A stretch of DNA of 64,000 nucleotides from JAEUJM01 sp041918615 (lineage in GTDB: Bacteria; Actinomycetota; Acidimicrobiia; Acidimicrobiales; DATDAH01), in assembly GCA_041918615.1 (NCBI GenBank), contig JAYRVH010000030.1, positions 124,001 to 188,000 of the forward strand. The letters run 5' to 3'. The notes beneath the pieces were generated by a model. The model had not been told where the DNA came from and searched no databases. It saw only the letters and a list, made by a program, of their open reading frames with translations. A program made the position numbers and the translations under genes. Of the stretch, positions 18,601 through 25,080 are shown piece after piece. Positions within the stretch are counted from its first letter, which is position 1. Every line of letters starts with the position of its first letter.

Positions 18601-19129
18601 ACTTCTCCTTGCGGCGCCGGTACTTCAACACGCCGGCCGCCTCTTCGATGATGAGACGACGGTCCTCGGGCCGGGCGTTGAGGACGGCGTCGATCTGGCC
18701 CTGCGACACGATCACGTGCTGTTGGCGGCCCACCCCGGTGTCGGACAGGAGCTCCTGGATGTCGAGGAGCCGGCAGGGCACGCCGTTGACGGCGTACTCG
18801 CTGTCGCCGGTGCGAAAGAGCGTGCGGGTGATCGTGACCTCGGTGAAGTCGATGGCGAGGAGGCCGGCCGTGTTGTCGATGGTGAGTGACACCTCGGCGC
18901 GGCCGAGCGCCGGGCGCTTGGACGTGCCCGCGAAGATGACGTCGTCCATCTTCTGCGAGCGCACGGTGCTGGGCGCCTGGGCCCCGAGCACCCACCCGAT
19001 CGAGTCGACGACATTGGACTTGCCGCTGCCGTTCGGGCCCACGACCACGGTGATGCCCGGCTCGAGATCGAGGACCGTGGCGTCGGCGAAGGACTTGAAG
19101 CCCTTCATGGTGAGCGTCTTCAGGAACAT
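15662..19129 (-). CDS. smc: chromosome segregation protein SMC
   Basis: 1155 residues, full length. N-terminal ATPase lobe with Walker A GPNGSGKSN (about 33-41) and 'SQGQID', long coiled coils, a hinge around 500-650 containing Gly-rich segments, second coil and C-terminal lobe with signature 'LLSGGERSLTALAFLFA' and Walker B 'FYVLDEVEAALDD'. Organises and segregates chromosomes with ScpAB. Last strongly conserved gene of the rpmF-plsX-acpP-rnc-mutM-smc run. A 20-codon leader frame ends three bases before its ATG. Confidence 0.98.
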   Translation of the reverse strand: MFLKTLTMKGFKSFADATVLDLEPGITVVVGPNGSGKSNVVDSIGWVLGAQAPSTVRSQKMDDVIFAGTSKRPALGRAEVSLTIDNTAGLLAIDFTEVTITRTLFRTGDSEYAVNGVPCRLLDIQELLSDTGVGRQQHVIVSQGQIDAVLNARPEDRRLIIEEAAGVLKYRRRKEKSERRLAATEGNLTRLADLLREVRRQLRPLERQADAARRHGAVVSELAAIRIFLAGRELSTLRNRLTTGDARRGDLEQQTKAVQAALVELDTEVLAAEAQLSAAGGDDLGDALARFESLRERARGQTAVLTERRRGVDRDRMAFVDQAVIFSLEADAARLRDELTEVEAEAAGLMPDWTDLSAVERELAEARTSFEQQWGHAMTTSGGGEAAEARGELAARRGGLERDTAEAERTGRRLESLEQRAARLAEDLSRFVSNVDGATAAAASLELGHDDAAAALVEAETALAAAEDQRRSAESDQHAWRARADALALALDEARARAGAERLSGVGGVLGTLLDLVDVDEGWQAAFEAAAGDAVTAVVVGDAGAGRRALDSLHTGELSGAVLPLLESRQAMPPPPLGEPVRAHVRPLRPDVGGLLDALVGGAVAVDGWPGAVDIAIAHPEAVVVTRQGDRFAPTGWRVGAAQTGATGAALEEADERATRSAAVADEAAAWATAAREALDEARRRAEAARRAAHENSSLLDSAVETRARVEADLADAKAEIQALQGHLEELSARVARDQSRVADLEATLPGLEAVDADHAARGRAIADARGSLEERSAAVGALRTDLEVRAAGLDERRQFLRRRLAELDERLDRDAGERGAAEARRHELDLRQTALDRLAAFVAARSEVLEVGLTELRERRRRQSEAARAVSHRLDTLRTQRVDAERRLQEARELLQRSEIEDAETRLRLETQVETLRRDLDCDPERALQAVCPELPDGSTPAARARDLDRDLRLMGPINPLALEEYEALQERHEFLQAQLDDVKASRRDLGKVIRAIDGEIMSVFASAFADVSANFESLFETLFPGGRGRLRLTDPENLLDTGIEVEARPSGKNVKKLSLLSGGERSLTALAFLFAVFRSRPSPFYVLDEVEAALDDMNLHRFLDLLHEFRQEAQLIVVSHQKRTMEAGDVLYGVTMQPGGSSKVISQKVSSGV

Positions 19130-19132
19130 GGC

Positions 19133-19195
19133 CTACGTCTCGCTCGCCGGCTGTCGCCTGATCGCACCGTCAAGGCTCGCTCGTCCCTCGCTCAC
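19133..19195 (-). other. leader peptide ORF upstream of smc, built on a dispersed 30-bp repeat
   Basis: GTG at 19195-19193 opens VSEGRASLDGAIRRQPASET and stops at 19135-19133, three bases before the smc ATG. A TAGGTT box (19208-19203) lies 7 bases upstream, so the peptide start could be leaderless. The first 30 bases (19196-19167) match 58736-58765 at 28 of 30 positions, upstream of the NYN-S1 gene in the same orientation relative to the gene. Confidence 0.5.
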
Positions 19196-19291
19196 CACAC
19201 CGAACCTACCGCGCCCGGCCGAACGCCCATCGCGATGGTCGGCGCACGGTCGTGTCGACCACACCGGCACCCCGTGACGACGGCGCGGCGC

Positions 19292-20128
19292 TCAGACTTG
19301 GCACTGCGGGCAGTAGAACGTGGACCGATTCGCAAACCGGGACTTCGTGATCGGCGTCCGACAGCGCCGGCAGGCCAGACCGTCGCGCGCATAGACCTTG
19401 TGGTGATCCTGGTAGTCGCCGGTCTTGCCGTGCAGGTCGACGTAGCCCTGGTCGGCCAGCGTGGAGCCCCGGTACTTCACCGCGTCGTGCAGGGTCTCCA
19501 CCACCGAGCGGTACAGCCGGCGGATCTCCTGGGTCGAGAGGCTGTCCGCGGGCCGGTCGTAGCGAAGCCCGGCCGCGAACAGGATCTCGTCGCTGTAGAT
19601 GTTGCCGAGCCCTGCCATGAACCGCTGGTCCATGAGAAGGGACTTGAGCTTGGTGTGACGCTTGATGAGCATCTCGCCGAAGGCCGTCCACGAGATGGGG
19701 GTCTCGACGGGGTCGAAGCCCAGTTCGGCCAGCTCGGGAACCTCCTCGGTGAGCTCATCGGGGGTGGTGACGAACATCTCGCCGAAGGTGCGGGGATCGA
19801 GGAACCGCAGCTGTCCGCCCTGCGTGAAGGTGATCACGACGTGGGTGTGCTCGGCGAGCGGGTCGCGCGCCACCGCACGTCGGAGCTGGCCGCTCATGCC
19901 CAGGTGGGTGACGAGCAGGTCGCCCGAGTCGAGCTTCAGGATCAGGTACTTCCCGCGGCGCTCGACGCCGGTGATCTTCGCGCCCTCGAGCTTCGCCTCG
20001 AACTCCTTGGGGCTCTGGTGGCGGCGGATGCTGCGCTCGCCGGTGGCGGCCACCGACTTGATCCGCTTGCTCACGACCTCACGATCGAGCTCGCGCCGTA
20101 TGGTCTCGACCTCGGGTAGCTCAGGCAC
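19292..20128 (-). CDS. mutM: formamidopyrimidine-DNA glycosylase (Fpg/MutM)
   Basis: 278 residues. Begins GTG-CCT-GAG so the mature N-terminus is the catalytic Pro2-Glu3 of 'PELPEVETIRREL'. H2TH region includes 'DQRFMAGLGNIYSDEILF' and the C-terminal zinc finger is 'CRRC...FYCPQC'. Excises 8-oxoguanine. The start overlaps the rnc stop by eight bases. Confidence 0.97.
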   Translation of the reverse strand: MPELPEVETIRRELDREVVSKRIKSVAATGERSIRRHQSPKEFEAKLEGAKITGVERRGKYLILKLDSGDLLVTHLGMSGQLRRAVARDPLAEHTHVVITFTQGGQLRFLDPRTFGEMFVTTPDELTEEVPELAELGFDPVETPISWTAFGEMLIKRHTKLKSLLMDQRFMAGLGNIYSDEILFAAGLRYDRPADSLSTQEIRRLYRSVVETLHDAVKYRGSTLADQGYVDLHGKTGDYQDHHKVYARDGLACRRCRTPITKSRFANRSTFYCPQCQV

Positions 20129-20855
20129 TGGTTCCTCTTCCCGCCGGATCGGTGGACGCGGCGGCCAGGCGCTGCCACGCCTGGTGCGCTGCCGCCGTCT
20201 CGGCCTGCTTCTTGGACCGCCCCTCGCCTTTGCCGACGACTTCGTCGCCGAGGAGGACGGTGGCGAAATACCGCTTGTCGTGGGGGGGCCCGTCGTCCTC
20301 GCCCACCACGTACCGGGGCGCCGCCTCGAATCGACGCGCCGCCAGCTCCTGGAGCTGCGACTTGTACTCACCGCTGCCGGGGCCGAGCGCGGCAGCGGTG
20401 ATGCGGTCCTCGAGCAGCCCCAGGATGACCCGGGTGACAACCGGCCAGCCACCGTCGAGATAGACCGCGGCGAAGATCGCCTCCATGGCGTCGCTGAGGA
20501 TCGACGGTCGGTCACGGCCACCCGTCTGGTCCTCACCCTTGCCGAGGAGCAGGTACTGGCCGAGCGAGATCTCGACCGCGACCTCGGCCAGCGCCTGCCC
20601 GCTCACGACCGCGGAGCGGATCTTCGACAGCTCGCTCTCGGACCGTTCGGGATACGCCCGGTAGACGAAGTCGCTGACGACCAGGCCGAGGACCGAGTCG
20701 CCCAGGTACTCGAGGCGCTCGTTGGACTCGCCGCCGTGCTCGGCGCACCACGAGCGGTGGCTGAGCGCGAGCGTCAGGAGGTCGGGGTCGTCGAACGAGT
20801 GGCCGACGCGCTCGGCGAGGGCCTGCCCGGTGTCGACAGAGGGCGCGATGGTCAG
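20121..20855 (-). CDS. rnc: ribonuclease III, probable CTG start
   Basis: 244 residues if started at CTG 20855. RIIID signature 'NERLEYLGDSVLG' with its catalytic acidic residues, second acidic site in 'DAMEAIFAAVYLDGG', then a dsRBD (about 165-235). No ATG, GTG or TTG occurs in this frame upstream of the catalytic motif; the first such codon (GTG 20606) would remove the active site. The CTG overlaps the acpP TGA by four bases (CTGA), mirroring the ATGA/GTGA junctions elsewhere here, and gives an N-terminus of normal length. ATC at 20849 is the only other plausible start. Confidence 0.93.
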   Translation of the reverse strand: MTIAPSVDTGQALAERVGHSFDDPDLLTLALSHRSWCAEHGGESNERLEYLGDSVLGLVVSDFVYRAYPERSESELSKIRSAVVSGQALAEVAVEISLGQYLLLGKGEDQTGGRDRPSILSDAMEAIFAAVYLDGGWPVVTRVILGLLEDRITAAALGPGSGEYKSQLQELAARRFEAAPRYVVGEDDGPPHDKRYFATVLLGDEVVGKGEGRSKKQAETAAAHQAWQRLAAASTDPAGRGTSA

Positions 20856-21139
20856 AGCCGGCCGACGACGTAGTCGACGGCGTCCCTCACACTCTTCAGG
20901 TCCTCGAGGTCCTCGTCGTCGATGCGGAACCCCACCGAGCGCTCGCTCAGCTCTTCCTCGAGGGCCTCGACCAACTCGATGAGCGCCAGGGAGTCGGCGT
21001 CGAGATCGTCGGCGAAGGAGTCGCCCTCGTTGATGGTCGACGGATCGACCTCGAGGATGTCGGCAAGACGATCGCGAACCAGCTCGAACACGCCTTGGCG
21101 GTCGAGAGGAGGTTGTTCCACATGGGTTTCGGCGGGCAC
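20852..21139 (-). CDS. acpP: acyl carrier protein
   Basis: 95 residues from GTG 21139, which has GAGGAG six bases upstream. The phosphopantetheine site is 'DDLDADSLALIEL' (Ser in DSL). Slightly long compared with 75-80-residue ACPs, with about 15 extra N-terminal residues. Carrier of growing acyl chains in fatty-acid synthesis. Normally adjacent to plsX; here a vapBC module separates them. Confidence 0.95.
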   Translation of the reverse strand: MPAETHVEQPPLDRQGVFELVRDRLADILEVDPSTINEGDSFADDLDADSLALIELVEALEEELSERSVGFRIDDEDLEDLKSVRDAVDYVVGRL

Positions 21140-21236
21140 GAGAGCTCCTCGGACAGTGAACGAACGGCGGGAGTATAGCGGCACCGAGTTTGTGCGCTTG
21201 TGAACGCCACGGGGAGGATGGCGTTGAACGCCAGGA

Positions 21237-21620
21237 TCAAAGCCAGATCACGGTCTCGTCGTGCGCAAGGAGGCCGGCATCGGCCGAGAGGAGGGGAAGT
21301 TCGTGGACGAGCGCCGTCGCGTAGATGATCCGATCAGCGGGGTCTCCGGTCGGAAACGTCTCGGGTAGGTCGGCAACCGCCGTCGCCACGGCGGCCGTGA
21401 TCGGCAGCACGCGGCACGACCTCGACACGTCGTCGAGGTATGCCGCGAGCGGGAGGTCGAGAGCCAATCGCCCGTGGCTGACGAGCATGGAGAGCTCCCA
21501 GAGCGAGATGCCACTGATGGCGATCTCGTCGGCCGACTCGATCGCCGCACGGGCACCCGCACCGAGGCGATCGGGGTCGGTGCGAAGCCACACCACGACA
21601 TGCGTGTCGGCCAGGATCAC
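21237..21620 (-). CDS. vapC: VapC-family PIN-domain toxin
   Basis: 127 residues. PIN domain acidic residues: Asp5 ('ILADTHVVVW'), Glu in 'SLWELSML', Asp in 'GDPADRIIYATAL' and Asp in 'LLSADAGLL'. Probable tRNA- or rRNA-cleaving toxin. Its ATG overlaps the vapB stop (ATGA). Inserted between plsX and acpP, in the same orientation. Confidence 0.93.
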   Translation of the reverse strand: MILADTHVVVWLRTDPDRLGAGARAAIESADEIAISGISLWELSMLVSHGRLALDLPLAAYLDDVSRSCRVLPITAAVATAVADLPETFPTGDPADRIIYATALVHELPLLSADAGLLAHDETVIWL

Positions 21621-21850
21621 GCGTTCTCCCAGTCCTCCTGCGCGCTCAACAGGTCGTCGCCGGGATCAACGACGCGCACGCGCCCGTGATCGACGCCGAG
21701 CAACGCGGCAACCGGGGTTCGCTCGGGCACGATCCGGGCAACCCGGCGGCCGTGACGCACCACGATGACCTCGTCACCGTCGATCTCCACCCGTCGGATG
21801 ACGTCGAGTAGCTGCTGGCGCAGGTCGGTGACGGTCAGCTGCTCGGTCAT
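21617..21850 (-). CDS. vapB: Phd/YefM-family antitoxin
   Basis: 77 residues. N-terminal Phd/YefM DNA-binding fold ('VTDLRQQLLDVIRRVE', 'VIVVRHGRRVARIVP') and a C-terminal toxin-binding tail ending in Asp/Glu/Trp. Partner of the PIN toxin immediately downstream. A perfect 14-bp inverted repeat ten bases upstream is its likely operator, so the pair should autoregulate. Confidence 0.92.
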   Translation of the reverse strand: MTEQLTVTDLRQQLLDVIRRVEIDGDEVIVVRHGRRVARIVPERTPVAALLGVDHGRVRVVDPGDDLLSAQEDWENA

Positions 21851-21856
21851 CCTGTC

Positions 21857-21893
21857 AGGCTAGGGTCTGTACAGCATGATGTACAGACCCTAG
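21857..21893 (-). promoter_or_regulatory. vapBC operator-promoter: perfect 14-bp inverted repeat
   Basis: CTAGGGTCTGTACA (21860-21873) and TGTACAGACCCTAG (21880-21893) are exact reverse complements around a 6-base spacer. On the minus strand TAGCCT (21862-21857) lies six bases before the vapB ATG and fits a leaderless -10 box; the operator overlaps its first bases. Within a plsX read-through transcript the same sequence would also form a 14-bp hairpin. Confidence 0.75.
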
Positions 21894-21938
21894 CGCCGAT
21901 GACGTGGAAGCGAGACCGGGGCCCCTCCCGAGGCTGTC

Positions 21939-22931
21939 TCAGGTGGGGACGGCGACGGCATCGCAGAGATGGTCGACGAGGTTGCCCTCGACCATCTCCG
22001 TGGCCACCTTCACCGCGTTGACGATGGCGGTGTCGTTCGACGAGCCGTGGCTGATGATGCACACGCCGTCGACGCCGAGCAGCATGGCACCGCCCGTGTT
22101 GTTGGGGTCGAACTGCGCAGCCAGGGGCACGAGCGCGGGGAGCAGCACCTCGGCCGCCTCGCGGGTCTCGTCGGTGGAGCCGAAAACGGCGTAGAGCGCG
22201 TTGATCAGCGAACCGAGCCCACCCTCGAGTGACTTGAGCGCGACGTTGCCGGTGAAGCCGTCGGTGACCACCACGTCGACGTCGTCGGACATGATGTCGC
22301 GGCCCTCGACGTTGCCGATGAACGTGCCGCCCGACGCCTCCAGCCAGCCCGGCTCGGCCATCAATGCGTTGGTGGCCTTGATGAGCGGGTTTCCCTTGGA
22401 CTTCTCCTCGCCGATCGACAGCAGGCCGACACGGGGCGTCTCGATGGCGAACCGGTGACGGCAGAGCACCGCGCCCATCTGGGCGAACTGCACGAGCCAT
22501 TCCGGTTGGCACTCCGCGTTCGCCCCGGCGTCGAGCAGGATCGTGGGCGTGGTGTCGGGGACAGGTATGGGCGTGGCGATGGCGGGACGGGCCACTCCCT
22601 TGATCCGACCCATCCGCAACAGCGCGCTGGCCATGGTGGCGCCCGTGTTGCCGGCGCTGACCATGGCTGACGCCCGACCGTCCCGCACCGCCTCGGCCGC
22701 CCGCACGAGCGACGAGTCCTTCATGGTCCGCACGCCGGCGGCGGGGTCGGCGTCCATGGCGATGACCTCGGAGGCCGGGAAGATCTCGAGGTCGGTGACG
22801 TCGACGAGATCCTCGGGCCGCCCGACCAACACCACCGGCACCCCCAACTCGGCGACCGCCCGCCGTGCCCCCGCCACGATCTGACCGGGGGCGTCGTCGC
22901 CACCCATGGCGTCGACGGCGATCGGCAGCAT
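21939..22931 (-). CDS. plsX: phosphate acyltransferase PlsX
   Basis: 330 residues. Opens 'IAVDAMGGDDAPG' and carries 'VSAGNTGATMA', 'LDAGANAEC', 'GNVEGRDI' and 'VTDGFTGNVALK'. Makes acyl-phosphate from acyl-ACP for phospholipid synthesis. Follows rpmF directly; acpP is downstream after the vapBC insertion. Confidence 0.97.
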   Translation of the reverse strand: MLPIAVDAMGGDDAPGQIVAGARRAVAELGVPVVLVGRPEDLVDVTDLEIFPASEVIAMDADPAAGVRTMKDSSLVRAAEAVRDGRASAMVSAGNTGATMASALLRMGRIKGVARPAIATPIPVPDTTPTILLDAGANAECQPEWLVQFAQMGAVLCRHRFAIETPRVGLLSIGEEKSKGNPLIKATNALMAEPGWLEASGGTFIGNVEGRDIMSDDVDVVVTDGFTGNVALKSLEGGLGSLINALYAVFGSTDETREAAEVLLPALVPLAAQFDPNNTGGAMLLGVDGVCIISHGSSNDTAIVNAVKVATEMVEGNLVDHLCDAVAVPT

Positions 22932-22958
22932 CAGGGAGACCCGGCTCGTCGGCGTCGG

Positions 22959-23138
22959 CTAGTCGACGTCGATGGCCTGGCGGCCGGCATACCACCCGCA
23001 ATTGCCACACACGATGTGGGGCTGCTTTGCAGCGTCGCAACGCGGACACACGCTGCGGGCGGGAGCCTTGAGGGTCCAGGCCGAGGCCCGACGACTCCGG
23101 CTCTTCGCCTTCGATGTCTTCTTCTTGGGAACGGCCAT
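22959..23138 (-). CDS. rpmF: 50S ribosomal protein L32 (zinc-binding type)
   Basis: 59 residues from ATG 23138 (MAVPKKKTSKAKSRSRR). Contains 'CPRC' and 'CGNC', a four-cysteine zinc knuckle. Conserved partner of DUF177 upstream and plsX downstream. Confidence 0.96.
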   Translation of the reverse strand: MAVPKKKTSKAKSRSRRASAWTLKAPARSVCPRCDAAKQPHIVCGNCGWYAGRQAIDVD

Positions 23139-23213
23139 GGGTTCATTCCTGCGGAGCGGGGATTGGTCGCGGCCCGACCGGGCACGAACGTCCGATCCTA
23201 CCGGCAAGGCGGC

Positions 23214-23783
23214 TCACTGGTCGAAGTCGAGCGCATCCAGCGCCGCCCAGCGGGGATCACGGGGCCGGGAACCGGTGGTGGGGTCGTCGTCGGCGCCGGC
23301 CGGGTCTCGGGCGTCGACCATCTGATCCTCGCCGCCTTCGAAGGCCTCGGGCACCGGGCCTCGACAGTCGGGGCCACAGAGCGGGGCCACTGGGAGGCTC
23401 AGCAGGACCGCGTCCCGCAACAGAGGCTCCAGGTCGAGCTGATCGACGTCGAGCAGGTAGAGGTCGTCCACGTCGGGCCCACCCTCGGCGACCTCGCCGA
23501 AGACCTCGCGCAGCTCGTGGCGCACGTCGCCGGTCACCGGCTCGAGGCACCGCCGACACTCACCCGACCAGACGGTGCTCACCGTGCCGGACGCGACCAC
23601 CGTGCCCGTCTGCGATTCGAGCACCAGATCGGCACATATCTCGACGTCAGGCTCGACCCGGCTGGTGCCCACGACGAGGTCGCCCAGCTCCGAGGCGGGC
23701 ACCTCCCGTCGCACCTCGAACCGCGAGCCGGGATGGCGGAGAAGCTCGGTGACCCCGATCCTCAGGGCCCGAGCCGGCCTCAC
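23214..23783 (-). CDS. DUF177/YceD family protein
   Basis: 189 residues. Central 'ECRRCLEPV' and 'CGPDCRG' are the family's cysteine pairs. YceD proteins sit beside rpmF in most bacteria and in plants bind 23S rRNA precursors; a role in large-subunit assembly is therefore likely. GTG start overlaps the sepIVA-like stop (GTGA). Confidence 0.93.
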   Translation of the reverse strand: MRPARALRIGVTELLRHPGSRFEVRREVPASELGDLVVGTSRVEPDVEICADLVLESQTGTVVASGTVSTVWSGECRRCLEPVTGDVRHELREVFGEVAEGGPDVDDLYLLDVDQLDLEPLLRDAVLLSLPVAPLCGPDCRGPVPEAFEGGEDQMVDARDPAGADDDPTTGSRPRDPRWAALDALDFDQ

Positions 23784-24373
23784 GGGCCGTCCTGGTCGAA
23801 GAAGGCGCCGGAGCCCTCGGTGGACGGCGAGAAGTCGTCGATGCCGGCGAGGTCGTCGTGGGTCTCCTCGGGGGGAGCGCTGACCTGCAGCTTCTCGCGT
23901 CCGGCGGCGACGGCGGCACTGGTGCGTTCGAGCACGGCCTCGAAGCTGCTGAGGCGCTGGTCGCAGAAGTCCTCCACCTGGTGGCGCATGCGCCGGGCCT
24001 CGGCCTCGGCCTGCTCGAGGATCTGGCGGGCGCGCTGTTCGGCCGCCTTGACGACCTCGGTGCGCTCGACCATGCGGGCGGCCTGGCCCCTGGCCTCGTC
24101 GAGGATGTCATCGCCCTCCCGACGGACCTTGACCAGGAACTCCTCGCGCTCCTTCAGGAGCCAGCGCGCGGCGCGGAGCTCTTCGGGCAGCCGGTCGAGG
24201 GCCTCGTCGAGCAACTCGAGGATCTCGTCCTTCTGGATCATCACCGAGGTCGACAGCGGCATCGGCCGCGCCGCTTCGATCAGCTCGACCACCCGCCGCA
24301 GGATCGGCTCGAGCTCGGGCGCATCGTGCGCGCCAGGTATGTGCGCGGTCACGTACTCGTCGTTCGGGCTCAA
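23780..24373 (-). CDS. SepIVA-like coiled-coil septation protein
   Basis: 197 residues, TTG start overlapping the coaD stop (TTGA). Predicted largely helical: an Ile/Leu heptad region (about 20-100) and an Ala/Glu/Arg-rich coil (100-150), with an acidic Ser/Pro tail. Position between coaD and DUF177-rpmF and overall layout match mycobacterial SepIVA (Rv2927c), a DivIVA-related division factor. Homology is inferred from synteny and composition. Confidence 0.75.
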   Translation of the reverse strand: MSPNDEYVTAHIPGAHDAPELEPILRRVVELIEAARPMPLSTSVMIQKDEILELLDEALDRLPEELRAARWLLKEREEFLVKVRREGDDILDEARGQAARMVERTEVVKAAEQRARQILEQAEAEARRMRHQVEDFCDQRLSSFEAVLERTSAAVAAGREKLQVSAPPEETHDDLAGIDDFSPSTEGSGAFFDQDGP

Positions 24374-24849
24374 CGGTCGAACTTCCCTTGTAGGCGCTTG
24401 GCCACCGGCGGCGGAACCATGGTGTCCACGTTGCCGCCGAACCGGGCGATCTCGCGGATCAGCTTCGACGCGAGGAACGAATGGGTGGACGCCGACGGGA
24501 TGAAGAGCGTGTCGACGCCCGAGATGGCGTGGTTCATCTGCGCCATCTGGAGCTCGCTCTCGAAATCGGAGACGGCACGGAGGCCGCGGACGATGAAGTC
24601 GGCCCCGACGTCTCGCGCGAGATCGACGACCAGGCTGGAGAAGACCGTGAGCTGGACGTTCTCGAGATGACCGAGGGTCTCGGCGAGGATGTCCTCACGC
24701 TCCTCGAGCGTGAAGAGCGACTCCCCCTTCTGCGGGTTGCGCATGGCCGCCACGATGACGTTGTCGAACAGCCGCGACGCGGTCTCGACGATCTCGAGGT
24801 GTCCGTTGTGGATCGGGTCGAAGGACCCGGGGTAGAGAACGGTGGCCAC
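24370..24849 (-). CDS. coaD: phosphopantetheine adenylyltransferase
   Basis: 159 residues. Nucleotidyltransferase signatures 'YPGSFDPIHNGHLEI' (TxGH-type) and 'IPSASTHSFLASKLIREI' (ISSTxIR-type). Fourth step of CoA synthesis. GTG start at 24849 with TACCGT exactly six bases upstream and no ribosome site, indicating a leaderless transcript that opens the coaD-sepIVA-DUF177-rpmF-plsX operon. Confidence 0.97.
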   Translation of the reverse strand: MATVLYPGSFDPIHNGHLEIVETASRLFDNVIVAAMRNPQKGESLFTLEEREDILAETLGHLENVQLTVFSSLVVDLARDVGADFIVRGLRAVSDFESELQMAQMNHAISGVDTLFIPSASTHSFLASKLIREIARFGGNVDTMVPPPVAKRLQGKFDR

Positions 24850-24855
24850 GGGCCA

Positions 24856-24861
24856 ACGGTA
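24856..24861 (-). promoter_or_regulatory. leaderless -10 box of coaD
   Basis: TACCGT on the minus strand, six bases before the GTG start. Matches the TAnnnT-N6-start arrangement seen at several unit-leading genes in this window. Confidence 0.45.
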
Positions 24862-24888
24862 CAGGCAACGGTCGCCTTGGCTCGTCGC

Positions 24889-25080
24889 TCAGTCCTCGTC
24901 GGGGTCGGCGAGCACCACGTCCCACCGGTCGACGCAGTCCGAGCAGCGGTAGGCGACCACGTCACCCGGCTCGAACTCCTCGTCGGGGGGCGGGTGGGAC
25001 AGCAGATGACAAGTGCCCCCGCAGTCGACGCACACGATGGTCTCGGGAGCCAACATGTGAGCAGTTGAGCAGAAACTCAC
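24889..25080 (-). CDS. small zinc-ribbon protein
   Basis: 63 residues from GTG 25080, which overlaps the recG stop (GTGA). Two Cys pairs, 'CVDCGG' and 'CSDC', form a likely zinc ribbon; the tail is acidic. A second possible start is the ATG at residue 9. No specific family recognised. Confidence 0.7.
   Translation of the reverse strand: MSFCSTAHMLAPETIVCVDCGGTCHLLSHPPPDEEFEPGDVVAYRCSDCVDRWDVVLADPDED

Noticed and set aside
20600..20860. frameshift explaining the missing rnc start
   Set aside because: The frame is uninterrupted back to the acpP stop and family-like from the first residues, so a non-standard start is simpler than a frameshift.
21860..21893. intrinsic terminator after plsX
   Set aside because: It can form a hairpin, but its perfect symmetry, TGTACA half-sites and position overlapping the vapB promoter fit an antitoxin operator better.
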